A DNA stretch of 64,000 bases. Origin: Pseudomonas triticifolii (GTDB lineage: Bacteria > Pseudomonadota > Gammaproteobacteria > Pseudomonadales > Pseudomonadaceae). This document shows positions 53,937-60,936 of this stretch, piece after piece (within the stretch, counting starts at the first letter, position 1; the number at the start of each line of letters is the position of its first letter). The stretch lies in contig NZ_JACONV010000014.1 of NCBI RefSeq assembly GCF_014358015.1, forward strand, positions 1-64,000, read 5' to 3'. A program made the position numbers and the translations under genes. The notes beneath the pieces were generated by a model. The model saw nothing but the letters and a program-made list of their open reading frames with translations. It searched no databases and was not told the origin of the DNA.

Positions 53937-55112
53937 TCAATCAGCCTGAGCAAAACGCGTCAGGCTGAACGCCGAGAGGTCCACATCGCTATGGCCTGTG
54001 ATGCATCGTTGCGCCAGCGCCAGCCCCAGGCCCGCCGAATGCTTGAAACCGTGCCCAGAGCAGGCAGACACCACGGTCACGTTCTTCAGATGGGGATGAT
54101 CATCAATGATGAAGTGGCAGTCCGGCGTCACGGTGTAGGCGCAGACAGACGACTTGAGCACCTCAGGCTTGAGGCCTGCGACCTTGCCCTGTACCTGTGT
54201 GCGGAACATGTCCTGCTCTTCCTCGGCGCTGATGGTGCGATTCAGCGCTGCGGGCGATGAGCTGGCTATATATTGCTCGGTGGCGATCTTCATGCTGCCT
54301 TCGCCGGGCTGCGGCGGGAAGCCGTAACTGATGTCTACGTCGCCCGGGCCGTGGGTCATGATGAAACTGGGCGACACCGGTGCGAAGACGGCGTTTTCCT
54401 GCAGCTCGAACCAGAACAGCTTTTGCCGGCACACCCGAAGCAGATCCGTGAAGGGTGCGCCCAGCAACTCTGACGACCACATGCCTGCGCTGACGATGAC
54501 CTTGTCGGCGAGGATTGAGCCTTGTTGGGTGGTGATGCGCACTCGCTGGCCTTCTGATTGCAGGCGAGTCACGGTCTCGTTCGTGTGCACGCGAGCGCCC
54601 AGTTGGCTGGCCAGTTGCAGTTGTACGGCGATGCAGCGCTCGGGCCGCACGAATCCACCGTCGGGCTCGAAGTAACCGATTGCGGTATCCAGAACCGGAC
54701 TGAATTGCGGGAAGCGCTCGCGGATGGCGCCTGCCGACAGCACTTCGTGCTCAACGCCGTAGGCTTTGGCCAGCGCTATCGTCTTGTGAGTGAAGTCTTC
54801 GGGGTCGTCAGCGGCGTAGGTGGGGCTGGAGGTCATGACCAGCACGCCGCATTGTTCGAACAGAGACACACCAGACAATGCCTCGAGTTCACGCCAGATA
54901 CGATGCGAATCCCTCACCAGCGGCACATACTGCGGGCCTTCGCCGACGGCCAGACGCGTGATGCGCGTATCGCCGTGACTGGATCCCTGCGTGTGGGGCG
55001 GTGCATGGCGGTCAACACCCATCACATCGACGCCGGCTTTTGCCAGCTGATAAAGAGTGGCCGCGCCCATGGCCCCAAGGCCAATGACGGCCACTTCACA
55101 CCGTTGCTCCAT
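53937..55112 (-). CDS. solA: SolA-like flavin-dependent N-methyl amino acid oxidase
   Basis: This 391-residue protein of the monomeric sarcosine oxidase/N-methyltryptophan oxidase family oxidatively demethylates N-methyl amino acids, giving formaldehyde and peroxide. The dinucleotide-binding GLGAMGAATLYQLAKAG and the C-terminal block CAYTVTPDCHFIIDDHP, with the covalent-FAD cysteine, are present, then SACSGHGFKHSAGLG. ATG 55112 is preferred over a start 18 bases upstream. No demethylation operon partners are near; the substrate is undetermined. Confidence 0.88.
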   Translation of the reverse strand: MEQRCEVAVIGLGAMGAATLYQLAKAGVDVMGVDRHAPPHTQGSSHGDTRITRLAVGEGPQYVPLVRDSHRIWRELEALSGVSLFEQCGVLVMTSSPTYAADDPEDFTHKTIALAKAYGVEHEVLSAGAIRERFPQFSPVLDTAIGYFEPDGGFVRPERCIAVQLQLASQLGARVHTNETVTRLQSEGQRVRITTQQGSILADKVIVSAGMWSSELLGAPFTDLLRVCRQKLFWFELQENAVFAPVSPSFIMTHGPGDVDISYGFPPQPGEGSMKIATEQYIASSSPAALNRTISAEEEQDMFRTQVQGKVAGLKPEVLKSSVCAYTVTPDCHFIIDDHPHLKNVTVVSACSGHGFKHSAGLGLALAQRCITGHSDVDLSAFSLTRFAQAD

Positions 55113-55527
55113 CGACAGATCGCCTTGCAAAATACGCTATTTCACGTGGATGCCTGCCGGGTGGCAATAGCCAGTTTCATCTAAGGATAGCTCCGCTGTG
55201 TCGAAAGGCTGATTCCGGGTGCGGATGGCGTGGGCATTGAAGAATTGGGCTTGCGCTTATGGCGGGTTTTGAGGTCGGGATTTGACAAAAAGTTGTCCAC
55301 GGAAATCGTGGGTATGTCTGTGGGTAACTTTTTGAAACCCTTGTTCTGCGTGGCCTGTGGCGTTGTGGTTATTTTGTGAACAGCCTCTGGGTTGCGCCTC
55401 AACGATGCTGTTTCTTCTTTGCAAAATAGCGGGTTTGCACGCGACTGCACGCACAAAACGGAAATTTTTTTCGAGGCAGCATTCATTTCACGACAACCCG
55501 TCTTACCCGAATACTTTGCGAGCGCCC
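55113..55527. other. Gap upstream of solA containing an inverted repeat
   Basis: About 415 bases without a supportable gene. A 116-codon minus-strand frame (55181-55531) has poor codon character and no family. It should carry the solA promoter and contains the imperfect inverted repeat at 55287-55333. Confidence 0.5.
55287..55333. promoter_or_regulatory. Imperfect inverted repeat upstream of solA
   Basis: AAAAAGTTGTCCACGG and CTGTGGGTAACTTTTT are inverted arms (13 of 16 positions pair) around 15 bases. Each arm contains a sequence close to a DnaA box (TTGTCCACG; TTACCCACA on the reverse strand). Position about 175-220 bases upstream of solA suits an operator. Confidence 0.4.
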
Positions 55528-55566
55528 ACAAAAAAGCGGCGCGCTCTTCACAGGGCGCGCCGCTTT
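55528..55566 (-). terminator. Terminator after the aldehyde dehydrogenase gene
   Basis: A perfect 12-bp stem AAAGCGGCGCGC/GCGCGCCGCTTT with a 10-base loop is followed on the minus strand by a TTTT run. It lies about 20 bases after the stop. Confidence 0.9.
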
Positions 55567-55587
55567 GCGTTCAACCGGGTTCAGCGG

Positions 55588-57171
55588 TCAGACGATCGGT
55601 TGCTCACTCCATTCGCCATTGACCAGGCGACGCAGGCCCAGCGGATTGGCGTTTTGCAGGGCAGGCGGCAACAGGCTGTCAGCCTGGTTCTGATAGCAGA
55701 CCGGGCGCAGGAAGCGGTCGATGGCCAGCGTGCCTACTGAAGTGCCCCGCGCATCCGATGTAGCCGGGTAGGGGCCGCCATGAACCATGGCTTCGCACAC
55801 TTCAACGCCGGTCGGGTAGCCGTTGACCAGAATGCGACCGACTTTCTCTTCCAGCAGCGGTTGCAGCCAGCTGTATTGAGTCAGGTCGGCAGGTTCACCA
55901 ATCAGGGTTGCCGTGAGTTGACCACGCAGCGCCAGCAGCGCTTCTTTTAGTTGCGCGTCGTCCGCGACTTCGATCACCAGCGTGGTCGGGCCGAAGACTT
56001 CTTCCTGCAACAGCTGGTCGCCGTTGAGCAACAGGCTGACGTCCGCCTTGAACAGCTGCGCCTGAGCCTGTTTGCCTTTCTGCGGTTTGCCGGCCAGATG
56101 AGTGACACCCGGATGCGACAGCAGGTGCTCGACGCCTTTGCTGTAGCTGCGCAGACCACCGGCATTGAGCATGGTCTGTGGTGCCTGGCTGCCCATCTGC
56201 TCGGTCAGTTGTTCGAGGAAGGACGAGAACGCCGGGGAGCGCAGGCCGATCACCACGCCAGGGTTGGTACAGAACTGACCTGCGCCCATCACGACCGAGG
56301 CCGCGAGTTCCTTGGCGACGGTTTCGCCACGTGCTGTCAAAGCGCCCGGCAGAAGCACAACCGGGTTGATGCTCGACATTTCGGCAAAGACCGGGATCGG
56401 CTGCGCGCGCTCTGCAGCCATTTTGCACAGGGCGTTGCCGCCGTTCAGCGAGCCGGTGAAGCCGACGGCCTGAATGGCAGGGTGCTTGACCAGGCCTTCG
56501 CCTACGCCGTTGCCGAAGATCATGTTGAACACGCCTTTTGGCATCTGGGTGCGTTCAGCGGCACGAATGATTGCGCTGGCGACCAGATCGGCCGTGGCCA
56601 TGTGACCGCTGTGGGCCTTGAACACCACCGGGCAACCGGCGGCCAGCGCTGCGGCGGTATCGCCACCGGCTGTGGAGAAGGCCAGCGGGAAGTTACTGGC
56701 ACCGAACACGGCTACCGGGCCGACGCCGATGCGGTATTGGCGCAGGTCAACGCGCGGCAGTGGCTTGCGGTCCGGCAGGGCCTGGTCGATGCGTGCACCG
56801 ACGAAGTCGCCACGGCGCAGCACTTTGGCGAACAGGCGCATCTGGCCACTGGTACGGCCGCGCTCACCTTGAATGCGCATTTGCGGCAGAGCGGTTTCCC
56901 GGCAGACGACTGCGACGAAGTCGTCACCCAACTGATCCAGTTCGTCGGCAATGGCGTCGAGAAACTCGGCGCGGCGGGCCGGGCTCAGTTGACGGTATTC
57001 AGGGAAAGCGTTTTTGGCAGCCAGTGCCGCGGCATCGATTTCGCCGTCGGTGGCTTGATGAAAGCTGTACGGCAGTTCCTCGCCCGTCGTGGCATCCAGG
57101 CTTTTTTGCAGGCTTTGGCCCAGTGCGCTGCGGCCGCCAGCGATGAAGTTCTGGCCGAGAATGTTAGGCAT
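55588..57171 (-). CDS. NADP-dependent aldehyde dehydrogenase, 2-oxoglutarate-semialdehyde (2,5-dioxovalerate) type
   Basis: This 527-residue ALDH belongs to the subgroup that oxidises 2-oxoglutarate semialdehyde at the end of non-phosphorylative pentose, hexarate or hydroxyproline pathways. The cofactor block VAVFGASNFPLAFSTAGGDT, the general-base Glu in VFAEMSSINPVVLLPGA and the nucleophilic Cys in GAGQFCTNPGVV are intact. The FGASNFPLAFSTAGGDTA sequence is typical of this subgroup. The start follows AGGAGATACC. No sugar-acid dehydratase or transporter is adjacent, so the feeding pathway is unclear. A LysR regulator lies upstream on the same strand. Confidence 0.9.
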   Translation of the reverse strand: MPNILGQNFIAGGRSALGQSLQKSLDATTGEELPYSFHQATDGEIDAAALAAKNAFPEYRQLSPARRAEFLDAIADELDQLGDDFVAVVCRETALPQMRIQGERGRTSGQMRLFAKVLRRGDFVGARIDQALPDRKPLPRVDLRQYRIGVGPVAVFGASNFPLAFSTAGGDTAAALAAGCPVVFKAHSGHMATADLVASAIIRAAERTQMPKGVFNMIFGNGVGEGLVKHPAIQAVGFTGSLNGGNALCKMAAERAQPIPVFAEMSSINPVVLLPGALTARGETVAKELAASVVMGAGQFCTNPGVVIGLRSPAFSSFLEQLTEQMGSQAPQTMLNAGGLRSYSKGVEHLLSHPGVTHLAGKPQKGKQAQAQLFKADVSLLLNGDQLLQEEVFGPTTLVIEVADDAQLKEALLALRGQLTATLIGEPADLTQYSWLQPLLEEKVGRILVNGYPTGVEVCEAMVHGGPYPATSDARGTSVGTLAIDRFLRPVCYQNQADSLLPPALQNANPLGLRRLVNGEWSEQPIV

Positions 57172-57447
57172 CGGTATCTCCTGTTGTTTTGAAGGTGGAG
57201 GCGGGCACCGTTTGCGTGGGCCTTGCGCTCCTTATGGGTTGCCGAGTTGCTTTACGGTATTCGGGGTTTGCTGGCGGTGCTGAAGCAGGCCAGCCATCCA
57301 GCTTCTGGAAAGTCGGCAGTCATCGTACAACTTGAATCGCTGCCGATGCAACTGCCGGGCAGCGTTTGCCCGGCTACGTGGCTCGCCTGCCGTGCTGCTG
57401 CTCTTTATAGACCTTCAGCACGCTTGAGCCAGAATAATGGGCCGTGG

Positions 57448-58338
57448 TTATGACCCTTTCAGGTGCTCCAATGCGTCAAGCACCTGACGAAGTGCCTTGC
57501 TGACCGGTTTGTCCTGCCGCAGAACGATGCCCAGTGTGCGGCTCAAGCCCGGCGTCAGTGCGTGCACCTGCAAGCCGCGTCGGTGATGGACCGCCGCGAC
57601 CGACATCCGCGGCACGATGCTGTAGCCCAGCCCGGCCGCAACCATCTCCTTGATGGCTTCGATGCTGCCCAGCTCCATGACCGGCTTGACGCGAATTCCG
57701 GCCTTCAGATACCACTCGTTGATCAGCAGGCGCGTGCTGCTCCCGGCTTCGAAGACCACCAACGGTAATTCGCTCAACTGTGCGGGCGTTATCTCGCGGG
57801 GCATGGGCTGGTAGCTGTCGGCGAAAATCGCTACGAATTCGTCGTCGAGCAAAGGCGTGACGCAGAGGCTGCGACCTGAGGCAGGCAGCGTCACCAATGC
57901 CAGATCCAGCCGGTTTTCTTCAACGGCCTTGAGAATGCCGTCGGTGTTGCCGGTGCTGACCCGTACGTCCAGCTGTGCGAAGCGTCGACGTAACGTCTGC
58001 AATACCGGCGGCAGCAAATGAATGCAGGCCGTGGCGCCCGTACCGATGGCGACTTGCCCGGCAATGCCTTCGGCATGACTGGATAACTCAAGCAACGCCT
58101 CTTCGACCACGGCATCAATGCGCGAAATGTGCCCCAGCAACGCTTCGCCAGCCGAGGTGGGTTTGAGGCGTTTGCCCACGCGCTCGATCAGACGCAAGTT
58201 GAGGTGATCCTCCAGTTGCCGGATTTGCAGGCTCACGGCGGGCTGGGTCAGGTGCAAGCGTTCGGCTGCGGCCGAAAAGCTGCCATGGGCGATGACCAGC
58301 GAAAAGGTGTGCAAGTGGTTGAGGTTCAGTCGGCGCAT
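57448..58338 (-). CDS. LysR-family transcriptional regulator
   Basis: This 296-residue LTTR has an N-terminal winged helix-turn-helix (about 1-60; HTFSLVIAHGSFSAAAERLHLTQPAVSLQIRQLE) and a periplasmic-binding-protein-like effector domain (about 90-290). It is divergent from the PAT acetyltransferase gene (about 105 bases between starts) and upstream of the aldehyde dehydrogenase. It may control either, besides itself; the effector is unknown. The 276-base gap to the aldehyde dehydrogenase shows nothing recognisable. Confidence 0.92.
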   Translation of the reverse strand: MRRLNLNHLHTFSLVIAHGSFSAAAERLHLTQPAVSLQIRQLEDHLNLRLIERVGKRLKPTSAGEALLGHISRIDAVVEEALLELSSHAEGIAGQVAIGTGATACIHLLPPVLQTLRRRFAQLDVRVSTGNTDGILKAVEENRLDLALVTLPASGRSLCVTPLLDDEFVAIFADSYQPMPREITPAQLSELPLVVFEAGSSTRLLINEWYLKAGIRVKPVMELGSIEAIKEMVAAGLGYSIVPRMSVAAVHHRRGLQVHALTPGLSRTLGIVLRQDKPVSKALRQVLDALEHLKGS

Positions 58339-58442
58339 GGCAAAGTATTTCTTATGCTAAGGATGATTAATCATAGCTTTTTTAATAATGGCGCTGGACG
58401 CATCATTGCAGTCATTCACAAACACCCGCCAAGAGCTTTTCC

Positions 58443-58982
58443 ATGACGACCTTTATCCTGCGCGACGCCTGCGATGACGATATGCCCGCCATTCAGGTGA
58501 TCTATGCCCAGCATGTGCTGCATGGCATTTCCAGCTTCGAGCTTGAACCGCCCAGCGTTGAAGAGTTGCTGCGACGTCGCTCGCTGGTCCTTGAGAACGG
58601 CCTGCCTTACCGAGTCGCCGAGCGCGCGGGCGAGCTGGTCGGGTACGGCTACGTCACGCCTTACCGGCCTCGTCCGGGTTATCGCTTCACCGTGGAAGAC
58701 TCTGTGTATGTTCGCGATGGAATGGGCGGCCTGGGTATCGGTCGGGCGCTGCTGGGCGATCTGGTCCGGTACTGTGAGCAGGGCGGCTGGAGGCAGATGA
58801 TTGCAGTGATCGGCAGCAGCGAAAATGCCGCTTCGATTCGCCTGCATGAAAGCCTTGGGTTTCACCGGGCTGGCGTGTTCGAGTCGGTCGGGTTCAAGCA
58901 CGGTCGTTGGGTGGATACTGTGCTGATGCAGCGGGCGTTGGGTGATGGTGCGTCGACGGCACCTGCCGAACGCACAGTCTGA
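58443..58982 (+). CDS. PAT-type GNAT acetyltransferase (phosphinothricin/methionine sulfoximine N-acetyltransferase family)
   Basis: This 179-residue GNAT has all PAT-family blocks: AIQVIYAQHVLHGISSFELE, YGYVTPYRPRPGYRFTVEDSVYV, GLGIGRALLGDLV (acetyl-CoA loop), AVIGSSENAASIRLHESLGF and GFKHGRWVDTVLMQRALG. Chromosomal members in pseudomonads act on methionine sulfoximine-like and related amino acids (known for P. aeruginosa PitA/MddA). It lies 6 bases upstream of an MFS transporter gene, suggesting one operon for handling or effluxing an amino-acid-like compound. Confidence 0.9.
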   Translation: MTTFILRDACDDDMPAIQVIYAQHVLHGISSFELEPPSVEELLRRRSLVLENGLPYRVAERAGELVGYGYVTPYRPRPGYRFTVEDSVYVRDGMGGLGIGRALLGDLVRYCEQGGWRQMIAVIGSSENAASIRLHESLGFHRAGVFESVGFKHGRWVDTVLMQRALGDGASTAPAERTV

Positions 58983-58988
58983 CCGACC

Positions 58989-60164
58989 ATGAGCAGCCCG
59001 ATTTTGCCCCGGCTCGTCGCTTTCAGGCTGGGCTGCGCACAGCTGATCCTCTGGGGCACCACATTTTACCTGCCGGGCGCATTTGGTAATGCCATCGCCC
59101 AGGATATGGGTTGGAGCGGGCAGCAGGTGTTTTCCGGGCTGTCGGTGGCGCTGTTGGTCATGGGGATTGTGTCTCCCGTCGTTTCATGGCTGATCCAGCG
59201 CCTGGGCGCCCGTCAGGTGTTGCAGTTGGGCAGCCTGCTCGCCGCCTTGGGGTGCTGCGTGCTGGCCGTATGCGAACGCCCGTCGATCTGGCTTCTTGGC
59301 TGGGCGGTGTTGGGCGTCGGCATGCGCCTGTCGCTTTACGACGCGCTGTTTGCTGCGCTCGCAGGCTTGATCGGCGCACGCTCCCGACCGCTGATGGTCC
59401 AGATCACCCTGTTGGGCGGTTTGGCCTCGGCCGTGTTCTGGCCATTGGGGCATGCCTTGCTGGATGCGCTGGGCTGGCGCAGCGCGGTGGCGCTGTATGC
59501 CTGTTTCGCGCTGCTGGGCGGTCTGCTGATGAGTGGCTTGCCCGATGCGCCCGTCTCTGTTCTGAAAAACGACCATGAAGTGCCCGGACCTGATGGGACG
59601 ACAGGCTGGTTGCGCCCGTTGGGTTACGCCTTGGGCATGACACTGATCGGTTTCATGTCGGCCGGGTTGTCAGCCCATTTGCCCGCATTGCTCACAGGTC
59701 TTGGCGTGCCTGTGGGCTGGGTCGCGTTATGGGGAGTCGGGCAGACCTGTGCTCGGCTGATGAGCCGGCTCATGGGGCAAGGACTGCCGGCGTTGCGGTT
59801 GAACGTCTGGGTAGGGGCCGGGTTGGTGCTGTGTTTCGTCATGGCGCTATACAGTCATGCAATGGCTGTACTGGCTTGCCTGTTTATCTTCTTTTATGGC
59901 GCCATGAATGGGTTGGGCACGCTGCTGCGTGCCAGTCTGCCGTTCGAGCTGTTCGCGCATCATCACTATGCGCGGTTGCAGGGGCGTCTGTTGGCACCAG
60001 GCTTCGTGCTTTCGGCGGCTGCGCCCTGGTTTTATGCCTGGGTACAACAGGTGGCGGGTGACTGCGGATTGTTGTGGTTATCCCTCGGGATCAGTTGCGT
60101 CGCGCTGTTGCTGGCGCTGATTCTGCAACGTCACTGCTGCGTCAGGCGCGCGGTGCCGATTTGA
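58989..60164 (+). CDS. Major facilitator superfamily transporter
   Basis: This 391-residue protein has 12 predicted hydrophobic segments and MFS signatures (SWLIQRLGARQVLQLGSLLAALG between TM2 and TM3). It begins 6 bases after the acetyltransferase stop and is probably cotranscribed. The substrate is unknown; by context it may export or import the acetyltransferase substrate. Length is on the short side of normal for the superfamily. Confidence 0.85.
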   Translation: MSSPILPRLVAFRLGCAQLILWGTTFYLPGAFGNAIAQDMGWSGQQVFSGLSVALLVMGIVSPVVSWLIQRLGARQVLQLGSLLAALGCCVLAVCERPSIWLLGWAVLGVGMRLSLYDALFAALAGLIGARSRPLMVQITLLGGLASAVFWPLGHALLDALGWRSAVALYACFALLGGLLMSGLPDAPVSVLKNDHEVPGPDGTTGWLRPLGYALGMTLIGFMSAGLSAHLPALLTGLGVPVGWVALWGVGQTCARLMSRLMGQGLPALRLNVWVGAGLVLCFVMALYSHAMAVLACLFIFFYGAMNGLGTLLRASLPFELFAHHHYARLQGRLLAPGFVLSAAAPWFYAWVQQVAGDCGLLWLSLGISCVALLLALILQRHCCVRRAVPI

Positions 60165-60246
60165 CCTCGTACGCACACTTGTCAATGCCGTTGCCAGGTT
60201 CAGCCTGAGTGGGTAGGGTACGCGGCTGTTGAAGAAGGAACCTCAT

Positions 60247-60894
60247 ATGACACAGCAACCCCCTGGGGAAACGGGCGCGGTTGTCACCCGGCAACGGCGT
60301 GCGCCAAAAGGTGAAAAACGTCGCGAAGAACTGCTCGATGCGGCCTTGCAGGTGTTTTCGCTGGAAGGTTATACCGGCGCTTCGGTCGCAAAAGTGGCAG
60401 CCATCGTCGGGATCTCCGTCGCAGGGCTGTTGCACCACTTTCCCAGCAAAATCTCTCTGCTGATGGGCGTGCTCCAGCGCCGCGACGAGGTCAATGGACG
60501 AATCGCAGCCGAAGTGCGTACCGAAGAAAACACGTTGACCGGCCTGCTTGGTGGTTTGCAGGCGATCAATCGCTCGAATGCGACTGCGCCCGGCGTCGTG
60601 CGCGCCTTCTCGATCCTGAATACCGAAAGCCTGCTCGACAACCAGCCTGCCTACGAATGGTTTCAAACGCGTTACGAGCGCATACACGCGCACCTGCTGA
60701 AGCAGTTTTCGGAATTGGTAGAGCGTGGCGAGGTGAGGGCGGATGTGGACCTGGATGTGTTGATCCAGCAGATCCTGTCGATGATGGACGGTTTGCAGAT
60801 CCAGTGGTTGCGCTTTCCCGAGCGGGTGGATCTGGTCAAGAGTTTCGATGCCTACATTGCGCAGGTCGATGCAGCAGTAAGGGCTCGTCCTTGA
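60247..60894 (+). CDS. TetR-family transcriptional regulator
   Basis: This protein of about 215 residues has an N-terminal helix-turn-helix (EELLDAALQVFSLEGYTGASVAKVAAIVGIS then GLLHHFPSKISLL) and an all-alpha ligand-binding domain. ATG 60247 follows GAAGAAGGAA; a TTG six codons upstream is less likely. It is 82 bases behind the MFS gene and convergent with the GH3 gene. It might control the MFS/acetyltransferase pair or the GH3 gene; the sequence does not decide. Confidence 0.9.
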   Translation: MTQQPPGETGAVVTRQRRAPKGEKRREELLDAALQVFSLEGYTGASVAKVAAIVGISVAGLLHHFPSKISLLMGVLQRRDEVNGRIAAEVRTEENTLTGLLGGLQAINRSNATAPGVVRAFSILNTESLLDNQPAYEWFQTRYERIHAHLLKQFSELVERGEVRADVDLDVLIQQILSMMDGLQIQWLRFPERVDLVKSFDAYIAQVDAAVRARP

Positions 60895-60936
60895 GCCTGG
60901 TTCTGTCCGTGGTTCAGTCAGTCACTGCGTGAGCGC

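Noticed and set aside
55181..55531. 116-codon minus-strand frame upstream of solA
   Set aside because: Lys/Ser/Thr/Pro-rich with no motif, and runs into the terminator of the neighbouring gene.
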